From NCBI GenBank assembly GCA_944319915.1, contig CALUEY010000039.1, positions 1 through 64,000 on the forward strand: a stretch of 64,000 bases of DNA, written 5' to 3'. This DNA is from an uncultured Prevotella sp. Its GTDB lineage: Bacteria > Bacteroidota > Bacteroidia > Bacteroidales > Bacteroidaceae. Shown piece after piece: positions 26,529 to 34,992 of this stretch; within the stretch, counting starts at the first letter, position 1, and every line of letters begins with the position of its first letter. Made by a program: the position numbers and the translations under genes. The notes under the pieces are model-generated. The model was given only the letters and a program-made list of their open reading frames with translations, searched no databases and was not told the DNA's origin.

Positions 26529-28424
26529 TTAAAACTTTTGTTCGTACTGATATACTTTGTCATAGTAATTTATGAACGCTTGGTTTACAAGTCTCATTCC
26601 GCCGGGAGTGGGATAATCACCAGTGAAATACCAATCACCCTTATGACATGGTATTGCGGCGTGCAAGCCTTCAATGCTCTGATATACAAGCTCTATCGGG
26701 GTTGTTACGCCAGCAGGACGGAGCATCGCAACCATCTGCTCATTAAGCTCACCTACTGTGAAAGGCTTGTACAAATCCTTGACGCAGCAGCGCATCTGTT
26801 CTTTCGGTTTCTTAAGCTCTTCCATGCAATTCTTGTAAGTTTGGTCAATGAGAGAGTGCATACCGCGCCCCTTGAGCAATGCAATGCACGCCCTGAAAGC
26901 GATGAACTCCTCCAGTCTTGCCATGTCTATGCCATAATAATCGGGATAGCGTATTTGCGGAGAAGAGCTGACTATGACTATCTTCTTGGGATGCAACCGG
27001 TCCAATATCTTTATTATGCTCTCACGCAAGGTCGTTCCGCGAACTATGCTGTCGTCTATAACAACAAGATTGTCTACATCACGTTTAAGCACTTCGTATG
27101 TAACATCATATACATGAGAGGCCAAATCATTGCGCGAATTGCCTTCGGTAATAAAAGTGCGCAACTTGATGTCTTTCCATGCAACCTTCTCCGAGCGTAC
27201 ATATTGCTCAAGAATATTCTCAAGCTCATCATGAGTGGGTATGTGGCCGAGATTCTCTATTGCCTTTATTTTCTGTTCATTGATATATCGCTTAAAACTG
27301 CCTAACATACCGTAATAAGCAACCTCAGCCGTATTAGGGATGAAAGAGAACACAGTATGCTCCACGTCGTAATCAACAGCCTTGAGTATTGGGTCAATAA
27401 GCAATTCCCCGAGCTTCTTTCGCTCGCGATAAATATCGCGGTCTGATCCACGGCTGAAATATATTCTCTCAAAAGAACAAGCAGCATCTCCTCGTTGTTC
27501 CAAGATTCGCTCCAGCTCAAATTCCCCTTTCTTGTTTACGACAACGGCCTCACCCGGCTTCAGTTCTTCAATGTCGTCACATTCGATATCGAATGTTGTC
27601 TGCAACACCGGGCGTTCACTTGCCACCACAACAACCTCGTCATTGCGATAGTAAAACGCAGGGCGGATGCCCCATGGGTCGCGCATTGCAAACATCTCAC
27701 CACTGCCAGTAAGGCCACACACTACATACCCTCCGTCAAAATCGGGCATGGTAGTTCTCAACACATTGCCCATTTTTACATGATCGTCAATGTAGTCTGT
27801 TATGTCTGTGCCTTGCAGCCCATGCTCCTTTGCATCTATGAAGTTGCGCTCGACCTCCCGGTCAAGCCTATGCCCCATCCATTCCAGCATGATGTAGCTG
27901 TCGCTGAATATGCGCGGGCATTGCCCTTGTGCTGTAATTTTACCAAAAATCTCATCAATGTTGGTCATGTTGAAATTCCCGCACAGACACAAGTTCTTCG
28001 CTTTCCAGTTGTTGCGGCGAAGAAAAGGATGGACATATTGCAGGCCGCTTTTGCCAGTTGTAGAATAACGCAGATGCCCCATGTACAGCTCACCTGCAAA
28101 AGGAAGCTGCTCTTTGGCATATTCTGCATTTGCCAATTGCTCGGCCGAAAGATTGCGGAACTCTTTTTGCGCGCTCGCAAAAATCTCTGTTATGGCATTT
28201 GCGCCCAAAGCCTTTTCGCGAAACATATACTCATTGCCAGGCAACGTGTTCAACTTGACACATGCCATGCCGGCTCCTTCCTGGCCACGGTTGTGCTGCT
28301 TCTCCATCATGAGATAGAGCTTGTTGAGCCCATACATCCAAGTGCCATACTTGCGCTGGTAATAACCAAGTGGCTTGAGCAGCCTTACCATAGCCACTCC
28401 GCATTCGTGCTTCAATTGTTCCAT
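26529..28424 (-). CDS. PurF-like amidophosphoribosyltransferase
   Basis: Two-domain protein of 631 residues. It has an N-terminal Ntn glutaminase fold with the likely nucleophile Cys8 in HECGVAM, meaning a seven-residue propeptide would be removed, as in Bacillus-type PurF. The C-terminal phosphoribosyltransferase domain has the PRPP loop VVIDDSIVRGTTL near 470-485. It is longer than typical PurF (about 475-505), with extra segments such as YQRKYGTWMYGLNKL and a C-terminal extension. It may be the committed purine enzyme or a paralogue; the genome would have to be checked for a second purF. Confidence 0.83.
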   Translation of the reverse strand: MEQLKHECGVAMVRLLKPLGYYQRKYGTWMYGLNKLYLMMEKQHNRGQEGAGMACVKLNTLPGNEYMFREKALGANAITEIFASAQKEFRNLSAEQLANAEYAKEQLPFAGELYMGHLRYSTTGKSGLQYVHPFLRRNNWKAKNLCLCGNFNMTNIDEIFGKITAQGQCPRIFSDSYIMLEWMGHRLDREVERNFIDAKEHGLQGTDITDYIDDHVKMGNVLRTTMPDFDGGYVVCGLTGSGEMFAMRDPWGIRPAFYYRNDEVVVVASERPVLQTTFDIECDDIEELKPGEAVVVNKKGEFELERILEQRGDAACSFERIYFSRGSDRDIYRERKKLGELLIDPILKAVDYDVEHTVFSFIPNTAEVAYYGMLGSFKRYINEQKIKAIENLGHIPTHDELENILEQYVRSEKVAWKDIKLRTFITEGNSRNDLASHVYDVTYEVLKRDVDNLVVIDDSIVRGTTLRESIIKILDRLHPKKIVIVSSSPQIRYPDYYGIDMARLEEFIAFRACIALLKGRGMHSLIDQTYKNCMEELKKPKEQMRCCVKDLYKPFTVGELNEQMVAMLRPAGVTTPIELVYQSIEGLHAAIPCHKGDWYFTGDYPTPGGMRLVNQAFINYYDKVYQYEQKF

Positions 28425-28527
28425 CCTATTGTCCTAAAGTATTTTCTTTGGTAGTCAATATTCGTATGCTTAGTTTTTCAAGCTGCACTGTCAGGTGCCT
28501 ACATCCGCAGTCGTTTGAATTTCCGAC

Positions 28528-30372
28528 TCATTCCACAGTTACCGACTTAGCAAGATTCCGTGGCTGGTCAACGTTCTTTCCCTTGCAAACTGCAATATGA
28601 TAAGCAAGAAGCTGCAATGGAATTGTGGACAGCAACGGTTCGAGGCACTCTATAGTGTCTGGCAACTCTATAACCTCGTCGGCAATGCGGCTTATCATTG
28701 TGTCACCTCTCGTGACAATGGCAATCACCTTGCCCTTCCTGGCCTTTATCTCTTGTATGTTGTTAAGCACTTTTTCATACATAGTATTGTGTGTCGCAAT
28801 GACAACAACGGGCATGTCAGAGTCTATCAGCGCAATAGGACCATGCTTCATCTCGGCTGCAGGGTAGCCCTCTGCGTGGATGTAGCTTATCTCCTTTAAT
28901 TTCAACGCGCCCTCCAATGCCACTGGATAATTATATCCACGGCCAAGGTAAAGGAAGTTTCGGGCATACGTGAAAATTCTACTTAAGTCGGCTATGCGGT
29001 TATTGAGCTTAAGCACTTCCTCCATTTTATGAGGTATCTCGTGAAGTTCCTTTACAATGTTAAGATAAACATCTTGGCTTATCGTGCCTTTCTCCTTGGC
29101 AAGAGCCAAGGCCAGCATAGAAAGGACTGTCACCTGCCCGGTGAATGCCTTAGTCGAGGCTACGCCTATCTCAGGCCCAACATGGATATAAGACCCTGTG
29201 TGGGTAGACCGTGGAATGCTTGAACCAATGGCATTGCATATTCCATAAATGAAAGCTCCATTCTCCTTTGCGAGCTTAATTGCGGCAAGAGTGTCGGCAG
29301 TCTCACCGCTTTGTGAAATTGCAATGACAACATCGTTCGGGGTTATCACAGGATTACGGTAACGGAACTCCGATGCATACTCAACCTCAACGGGTATGCG
29401 GCACAAGCTCTCAATAATCTGCTTACCTATCAATCCGGCATGCCACGAAGTGCCGCACGCAATGATGATGAACCTATTTGCTTCAAGCAATTGCTTCTTA
29501 TAATCTATTACCGCGCTGAGCACCACATTGTCAGTGTCAACATTTACGCGGCCTCGCATGCAGTTTGTTAGGCATTCCGGCTGTTCGAAAATCTCCTTGA
29601 GCATGAAATGCGGATAACCGCCTTTCTCTATTTCCCCAAGGTTAATGTCAACAGTCTGAACTTCTGGATTCAGGAGGCGATTCTGTATGTTAACGACTTT
29701 AAGGTCTTCGCCTTGGCGAATCACAGCAATGTTGCCGTCCTCAAGGTAAACCACCTTGTCGGTATATTCAATAAGCGGTGATGCATCGGAGCCCAAGAAG
29801 AACTCATTGTCACCAATGCCCACAACAAGCGGGCTTTGGTTGCGGGCAGCAATAATTTGATTGGGAATGCGCTTGTCAAGCAAAGCTATTGAATAAGCGC
29901 CTATAACCTCATGTAGAGCCAACTGCACCGCAGTAAGCAAATCTAAGCCTTTGCGCTGTTGGATATACTCAATCAACTGTACGAGCACTTCCGTGTCGGT
30001 GTCAGAACGGAATTGCACCCCTTTTTCCTTGAGTTTCTTTTTCAAGGCAGCGTAATTCTCAATTATGCCATTGTGTATTATTGCAAGATTCTTTGACTGG
30101 GAATAATGTGGATGAGCATTTGTTGCCGACGGCTCGCCATGCGTTGCCCAACGAGTGTGTGCTATGCCTATGGTGCCGGTGGTGTCCTTATCGCGACAGA
30201 AATCCACAAGGTCATCCACCTTTCCTTTTGCCTTATAAACATTAAGATTCCCCTCTGGGCTTATCAAGGCAACGCCTGCACTATCGTATCCGCGGTACTC
30301 AAGACGGCGAAGCCCCTTGATTAGTATTGGGAAAGCGTCTTTGTCACCTATATATCCTACAATTCCGCACAT
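28528..30372 (-). CDS. glmS: Glutamine-fructose-6-phosphate aminotransferase (isomerising)
   Basis: Makes glucosamine-6-phosphate, the entry to peptidoglycan and LPS amino sugars. It has 614 residues from the ATG at 30372, which puts the nucleophile Cys at position 2 (MCGIVGYIG). The N-terminal Ntn glutaminase domain reaches about 230. Two SIS isomerase domains follow (CGTSWHAGLIGKQIIE near 300 and AEGYPAAEMKHGPIALID near 500), and the end PRNLAKSVTVE is typical. The upstream extension MALVFIINYN is rejected because the Cys must be exposed. No glmS-ribozyme-like structure was seen in the 53-base leader. Confidence 0.96.
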   Translation of the reverse strand: MCGIVGYIGDKDAFPILIKGLRRLEYRGYDSAGVALISPEGNLNVYKAKGKVDDLVDFCRDKDTTGTIGIAHTRWATHGEPSATNAHPHYSQSKNLAIIHNGIIENYAALKKKLKEKGVQFRSDTDTEVLVQLIEYIQQRKGLDLLTAVQLALHEVIGAYSIALLDKRIPNQIIAARNQSPLVVGIGDNEFFLGSDASPLIEYTDKVVYLEDGNIAVIRQGEDLKVVNIQNRLLNPEVQTVDINLGEIEKGGYPHFMLKEIFEQPECLTNCMRGRVNVDTDNVVLSAVIDYKKQLLEANRFIIIACGTSWHAGLIGKQIIESLCRIPVEVEYASEFRYRNPVITPNDVVIAISQSGETADTLAAIKLAKENGAFIYGICNAIGSSIPRSTHTGSYIHVGPEIGVASTKAFTGQVTVLSMLALALAKEKGTISQDVYLNIVKELHEIPHKMEEVLKLNNRIADLSRIFTYARNFLYLGRGYNYPVALEGALKLKEISYIHAEGYPAAEMKHGPIALIDSDMPVVVIATHNTMYEKVLNNIQEIKARKGKVIAIVTRGDTMISRIADEVIELPDTIECLEPLLSTIPLQLLAYHIAVCKGKNVDQPRNLAKSVTVE

Positions 30373-30425
30373 ATTATAATTTATTATAAAGACAAGTGCC
30401 AAACAGCGCCTGTCTTCAATGATGC

Positions 30426-31229
30426 TTAGTTTTTTAAAATATTATACAATAATGAAGTTAGAGAAATCAATATGGATGTCGCAGAGAACCACAGCGTGGT
30501 CATGCTTCCTACACTTGAGTTCTGAGCCTTAACCTTGTTTGGCTCAACATACACAATGTCGTTCTGTTGAAGATAATAATAAGGCGAGTTGATCAAATTG
30601 GCATCATTAAGGTTTAGCACGTGGATGGATTTCTTTCCGGTGGAGTCTTCGCGTATCAGTTTGACATTATTGCGCACACCATATATAGTAAGGTCTCCGG
30701 CTTGTGCCAAGGCTTCGAGGATACTTATCTTCTCATTGGTAACAGTATACATGCCTGGGCGGTTCACCTCACCAAGAACAGAAATCTTGTAGTTTGACAT
30801 CCTGACTGTCACGATTGGAGTTTCAGTCTTGCTCATGTACGGCATTATCTTTTCTAAAATAAGCTTCTCTGCCTCCGACTTTGTCAAACCTCCCACATGC
30901 AACTGCCCTACCCGCGGGAAATCGATATTGCCGTTATTGTCTACGAGATAGCTTTGGAGCAAGGCCTGGGAATATGTATTGCGTTGCCCCTGGGTGAGCG
31001 GCGTTGGCACTGTCATGTTGAAAGGTATGGCAGCATCGGCATCTGATGTGCTGACGGTTATTGTCAATATGTCTTTGGGCATGATGCGGGCATCATACAA
31101 CATACGCGATGGCTCAAGGTCAACACTCGAACTATTTTTAAAATATGCAACGTTTTTTGTAGAACAACTGCCTAACATCATCAAGGCAGTAGCCAAAAAC
31201 ATAGGCAAAAAAAACTTCTTATAATTCAT
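30426..31229 (-). CDS. Wza-like polysaccharide export lipoprotein
   Basis: Outer-membrane polysaccharide export protein of 267 residues. It has a lipobox LGSC (Cys22), a Poly_export domain (about 45-145, PKDILTITVS...), an SLBB domain (about 150-230, ISVLGEVNRPGMYTV), and a C-terminal hydrophobic helix (LWFSATSILISLTSLLYNIL) that would cross the outer membrane. Family partners such as the tyrosine kinase/Wzc and glycosyltransferases are absent nearby. glmS follows after 53 bases, which ties it to amino-sugar supply. Confidence 0.9.
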   Translation of the reverse strand: MNYKKFFLPMFLATALMMLGSCSTKNVAYFKNSSSVDLEPSRMLYDARIMPKDILTITVSTSDADAAIPFNMTVPTPLTQGQRNTYSQALLQSYLVDNNGNIDFPRVGQLHVGGLTKSEAEKLILEKIMPYMSKTETPIVTVRMSNYKISVLGEVNRPGMYTVTNEKISILEALAQAGDLTIYGVRNNVKLIREDSTGKKSIHVLNLNDANLINSPYYYLQQNDIVYVEPNKVKAQNSSVGSMTTLWFSATSILISLTSLLYNILKN

Positions 31230-31257
31230 AAGTTTGTCGTATCGTTTAAACTGTTTG

Positions 31258-31289
31258 CAAATTTACACCTATTTTCCCACATAAGCAAG
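31258..31289 (-). promoter_or_regulatory. Promoter upstream of the export lipoprotein
   Basis: Minus strand: CTTG (31289-31286, one mismatch), 20 bases, TAAATTTG (31265-31258, exact), 29 bases before the ATG. It could drive the run through glmS. Confidence 0.7.
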
Positions 31290-31564
31290 AAAAAATCCGA
31301 CTAAGAAATGGAATACAAAATTTTTTGGATAAGCAAACCCCATACATATCCGCATATACACATTTTAGTATATATACGATTTATCCGTCCACCACTAAGC
31401 AGCATATAAGCATATAAACCCTATAGGCATGAGCTGTTAATATAATGTGAACGTGATGGTTATACATAGCTTACGACTATATGCCACAGGGTGAGGTGTG
31501 TATGTATAATCATAGGCAAATGCTTGCCCCAATGCCCTCACAACATACAAGATGGACTTCCATG
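31290..31564. other. AT-rich gene-free stretch
   Basis: Between the export gene promoter and the uxaC terminator. It has several short TATA-rich runs (about 31345-31410) but no supported gene or repeat. A 76-codon minus frame across the terminator is not credible. Confidence 0.55.
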
Positions 31565-31617
31565 CTAAAAAACGACATCCGCAAGCCTTGCTCAAACTAA
31601 CTGCAAGCTTACGGATG
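31565..31617 (-). terminator. Terminator of uxaC
   Basis: On the minus strand CATCCGTAAGC (31617-31607) pairs with 31586-31576 with one wobble, followed by GTCGTTTTTTAGC. The stem plus T-tract lies about 80 bases past the stop. Confidence 0.8.
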
Positions 31618-31694
31618 CCGCCAATCATAACGCCAACAAAATTGCCCAGTAATGCACCACCTTGCAATTTTAAGTTGGCAAGCCAGTCACTTGA

Positions 31695-33095
31695 TTAATA
31701 AAACTTGAAATAATTGCGAGCGTTGTTGTAGGAAATATCCTCTACCATGCGGCTGAGTATCTCGTGGTCGTTAGGCAGGAGCCCTTTCTCCACATCGGTT
31801 CCAAGAATATTGCAGAGCAAACGGCGGAAATACTCATGGCGTGGATAGCTCAAGAACGAACGAGAGTCTGTAAGCATACCAACAAAACGGCTCAAAAGCC
31901 CGAGCACGGAAAGTGCGTTCATCTGGCGGGTCATGCCGTCAAGCTGGTCATTGAACCACCAGCCAGACCCAAACTGGATCTTTCCTGGGCATCCGCCCTG
32001 GAAATTGCCAAGCATGGTGGCGATGACTTCGTTGGCACATGGATTCAACGTGTAGAGTATTGTACGCGTGAGCTTGCCTTCCATGTTCAGCTTGTTGAGG
32101 AACTTGCTCATGGCCTTGGCCGTGTTAAACTCGCCGATAGAATCGAAACCAGTGTCAGGGCCAAGCTGCTCGTACATTTTTGTATTGTTGTCGCGGATGG
32201 CACCATAGTGGAACTGCTGCGTCCAGTCTGCATCAGCGTCCATCTCGGCCATCTTAGTCAGGAAACAATTTTTGTACTGGCGTACCTCATAGGTGGTGAG
32301 CTCTTTCTTGCTCATGGCCTTGGCAAAGATGTCCTCTATCTGCGCATCGGTATACTCCTCGTCATAGAACTCCTCGATGCCATGGTCTGAAAGCTTGCAG
32401 CCATTCTCGGCAAAAAAGTCGTGGCGCTTCTGCAGAGCGTCAACCATGTCCTTAAACGTAGTGATGGTGACACCCGCCACTTCGCCGAGCTGGTTTACAT
32501 AGTCTGCAAACTCAGGCTTCTCGATGTTCATGGCCTTGTCAGGACGCCAAGCCGGTATCATCTTTATCTCGAAACCGCTCTCGCGAGTCTGCTTATGGTA
32601 ACGCAAGTCGTCCACGGGGTCGTCGGTGGTGCACACGCACTCTACGTTGTAGCGCCGCATCAGCCCACGCGCAGAATACTCTGGCAATTTCAGCTTCTCG
32701 TTGCACTCGTCATAAATCTCACGGGCAGTCTTCGGGCTGAGCAGCTTTGTGATGCCGAATGCTGTCTTAAGCTCAAGGTGAGTCCAATGATACAGCGGAT
32801 TACGGAATGTGTATGGCACCGTCTCGGCCCACTTCTCAAACTTCTCCCAGTCAGAAGTATCCTTGCCCGTACAATACTTTTCTTCCACTCCGTTTGTGCG
32901 CATGGCCCTCCACTTGTAGTGGTCGCCGCCCAGCCAAAGCTCAGTTATGCTCTTGAACTTATGGTCGTTGGCCACCATCTCGGGAATCAAATGGCAATGA
33001 TAGTCGATGATTGGCATTTTGGCTGCATGGTTGTGGAACAAGTCTTGGGCAACCTCGTTGTCCAGCAAGAAGTTCTCATCATTGAATTGTTTCAT
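31695..33095 (-). CDS. uxaC: Glucuronate isomerase
   Basis: Amidohydrolase-fold enzyme that converts D-glucuronate/galacturonate to fructuronate/tagaturonate in hexuronate breakdown. The 466-residue product shows MPIIDYHCHL near residue 28 (metal-binding HxH), then TDDPVDDLRYH and the typical C-terminal RRLLCNILGTDVEKG. No other hexuronate genes (uxaA/B, uxuA/B, kdgK) are adjacent, so it is a single gene with its own promoter and terminator. Divergent from ansA. Confidence 0.96.
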   Translation of the reverse strand: MKQFNDENFLLDNEVAQDLFHNHAAKMPIIDYHCHLIPEMVANDHKFKSITELWLGGDHYKWRAMRTNGVEEKYCTGKDTSDWEKFEKWAETVPYTFRNPLYHWTHLELKTAFGITKLLSPKTAREIYDECNEKLKLPEYSARGLMRRYNVECVCTTDDPVDDLRYHKQTRESGFEIKMIPAWRPDKAMNIEKPEFADYVNQLGEVAGVTITTFKDMVDALQKRHDFFAENGCKLSDHGIEEFYDEEYTDAQIEDIFAKAMSKKELTTYEVRQYKNCFLTKMAEMDADADWTQQFHYGAIRDNNTKMYEQLGPDTGFDSIGEFNTAKAMSKFLNKLNMEGKLTRTILYTLNPCANEVIATMLGNFQGGCPGKIQFGSGWWFNDQLDGMTRQMNALSVLGLLSRFVGMLTDSRSFLSYPRHEYFRRLLCNILGTDVEKGLLPNDHEILSRMVEDISYNNARNYFKFY

Positions 33096-33212
33096 AATTA
33101 GTCGTTTATTGGTTGTTGTAAAAGTTCATCGGATTCCTTGGACTGCCTCACCGTTGAGCCACTTGCCGCAAGGCTTCGGGCTACAACCGTTAACTAAGGC
33201 AGGTCAGTACTG

Positions 33213-33244
33213 CAAAAGTAATAAAATTATTCTGTAATGTCGAA
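33213..33244 (-). promoter_or_regulatory. Promoter of uxaC
   Basis: TACTTTTG on the minus strand (33220-33213) is an exact -7 box. The -33 region (33244-33241, TTCG) is poor, which would suit an activator-dependent promoter. The leader would be about 110 bases. Confidence 0.6.
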
Positions 33245-33261
33245 AACTTTACTTATTTTTG
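33231..33261 (+). promoter_or_regulatory. Promoter of ansA
   Basis: TCTG (33231-33234, one mismatch), 19 bases, TATTTTTG (33254-33261), 21 bases before the ATG. It overlaps the uxaC -33 region on the other strand, so the two promoters cannot easily fire together. Confidence 0.7.
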
Positions 33262-33282
33262 CATGGAAAAAATACGTAAACG

Positions 33283-34320
33283 ATGGCGTTCGACAATAAT
33301 GTCCTATTAATCTACACAGGAGGCACCATAGGCATGAACCGCAACCCCAGGACGGGAGCCTTGGAGCCGTTCAACTTTGAGCATCTGCTCAGCAATGTGC
33401 CTGAGCTGACACAGTTTTCAACGCACATTGCGACCATGCAATTCAACCCGCCAATAGACAGCAGCAACATGTCGCCAAAATTGTGGATTGAACTGACCCA
33501 CATCATTGCCGACAACTACGACTATTATGATGGGTTTGTCATCCTTCACGGAACAGACACCATGGCCTACACCGCGTCTGCCCTCAGCTATACACTCGAA
33601 AACCTCACCAAGCCCGTAATACTGACCGGAAGCCAGCTGCCCATAGGCCAGTTGCGCACCGATGGCAAGGAGAACCTGATTACGAGCATCGAAATAGCAT
33701 CGGCAAAACATCCTGACGGAAGCGCGCTGGTGCCTGAAGTGGGCATATTTTTCAATGGGCACCTGATGCGAGGCAACCGCACCACGAAACAAAGTGCCGA
33801 CAACTTCAACGCGTTTGAAAGCTTCAATTACCCGCACCTTGTCGATGCGGGGGTCAACATTGCCTATAAAGAAGAACTTATACTTAAGCCCAACCGCTCT
33901 GCACCAATGACACCGCACTTCAGGTTGGACAACAATGTCATCGTGTTCACCATCTTTCCCGGAATTAGGGAAGACCTCGTGCGCCATATCATAGCAACGC
34001 CCAACTTGCGATCCATCGTCATGCGGACTTTCGGCAGTGGCAACGCACCACAATCAACTTGGCTCATCAAGGCCCTTAAGGAAGCCACGGCAAATGGCAA
34101 AACCATTGTAAACATCAGCCAATGCATGGCGGGAAGCGTTGAAATGGGACGATACGACACTGGCTACCAGCTGAAATCGGCCGGCGTAATAAGTGGACAC
34201 GACAGCACGGTGGAAAGTGCAGTTACAAAACTTATGTACCTTCAGGCGCGCTTCGCAGACCAAGACCAAGTGTCGCACTACATGATGCAAAACATCAGAG
34301 GTGAGATGACCATCAAATGA
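33283..34320 (+). CDS. ansA: Type I L-asparaginase
   Basis: Hydrolyses asparagine to aspartate and ammonia in the cytoplasm. It is 345 residues. The first catalytic Thr is in LIYTGGTIGM near residue 12, the second in HGTDTMAYTA with the Thr-Asp pair near 91-95, and a conserved Lys lies in DGKENL. There is no signal peptide, which marks the low-affinity cytoplasmic type rather than the periplasmic type II. Transcribed alone. Confidence 0.95.
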   Translation: MAFDNNVLLIYTGGTIGMNRNPRTGALEPFNFEHLLSNVPELTQFSTHIATMQFNPPIDSSNMSPKLWIELTHIIADNYDYYDGFVILHGTDTMAYTASALSYTLENLTKPVILTGSQLPIGQLRTDGKENLITSIEIASAKHPDGSALVPEVGIFFNGHLMRGNRTTKQSADNFNAFESFNYPHLVDAGVNIAYKEELILKPNRSAPMTPHFRLDNNVIVFTIFPGIREDLVRHIIATPNLRSIVMRTFGSGNAPQSTWLIKALKEATANGKTIVNISQCMAGSVEMGRYDTGYQLKSAGVISGHDSTVESAVTKLMYLQARFADQDQVSHYMMQNIRGEMTIK

Positions 34321-34447
34321 ATGGCAAAATAATCGAGAGGAATGTGAGCACCCTTAAGCTGCCAAGGCTCTCAGAGGCCGTGGCGCGCTGTCATTAACAT
34401 TTTTATGTTAACTACCATGTCAATGGCTGCTTGAGGTAATCACTTGT

Positions 34448-34579
34448 TATCCAACAAGTTGCGGAACGTGCCATTGGGGCTTCCGAAACAGCACGTTTTA
34501 GATTCTGAAACAAGCCATATTGCAGCCCCAAGCAGGCCGTTTGGCAGAGCAAAGTGTGGCATGCTGAAAACCATGAGGC
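34448..34579. repeat. 22-base periodic array, copy 3
   Basis: Units of exactly 22 bases start at 34448, 34470, 34492, 34514 and 34536; a weaker one begins at 34558. The pair at 34514 (GCCATATTGCAGCCC...) and 34536 (GCCGTTTGGCAGAGC...) is clearest. It lies between ansA and galE and ends 33 bases before MITE copy B. Confidence 0.75.
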
Positions 34580-34611
34580 AGGGTAACGTTTTGGGGTTGC
34601 ATATTTGCAAC

Positions 34612-34809
34612 TAAGAAGCTGTTTTGATTTTTTACGACAGCACTCTTTCACTGCCTAATGTTCACTGTGTCCATGGCTTGAAGTGTATTTCCGCGATGCT
34701 TTTTGTTTTAGCTTTCATAATTTAGCCAGCTAAACTCTGCCAAACGACAACAAAAAGCATCGCGGAAATCCACGGCAGCACATTGGACAAAAATCCAAAC
34801 AGTTTCTGA
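34612..34809. mobile_element. MITE-like element, copy B, with nested palindromes
   Basis: About 198 bp. The terminal repeats TAAGAAGCTGTTTTGATTT (34612-34630) and the inverse near 34791-34809 match with a few substitutions. Inside is a perfect 21-base inverted repeat (34687-34707 against 34749-34769, core TTTCCGCGATGCTTTTTG), and in its loop a further TTTAGCCAGCTAAA palindrome. The sequence is homologous to copy A in opposite orientation. No open frame of note. Confidence 0.78.
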
Positions 34810-34837
34810 GGACAATGCATGACATTGGGCAAAGCAA

Positions 34838-34891
34838 AAGAATCTCTCCTTAGTTACAGAATAAAACCATCCTGGCTATGGAGAGATTCTT
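34838..34891 (-). terminator. Hairpin behind galE
   Basis: AAGAATCTCTCC (34838-34849) pairs perfectly with 34880-34891. On the minus strand TTTTGCTTTG follows. It lies about 100 bases past the galE stop. Confidence 0.65.
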
Positions 34892-34992
34892 CCATACAAA
34901 TTTTCATCAGCCATGAACGTGCCATTGGCACAAAAATCAATTCAAATCATAGAATCTACAAGCTTGTGCACAACAACTGCGCAAGCATTCTG

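Noticed and set aside
26538..28454. Two long plus-strand frames (255 and 319 codons) opposite the PurF-like gene
   Set aside because: Antisense shadows of a gene with clear family motifs.
30373..30425. glmS ribozyme or riboswitch ahead of glmS
   Set aside because: The gap is only 53 bases and AT-rich, with none of the ribozyme core elements.
31437..31667. 76-codon minus frame between uxaC and the export gene
   Set aside because: It runs through the uxaC terminator hairpin, has no promoter box and no recognisable pattern.
32421..33101. 226-codon plus-strand frame opposite uxaC
   Set aside because: Antisense shadow; UxaC motifs on the other strand are intact.
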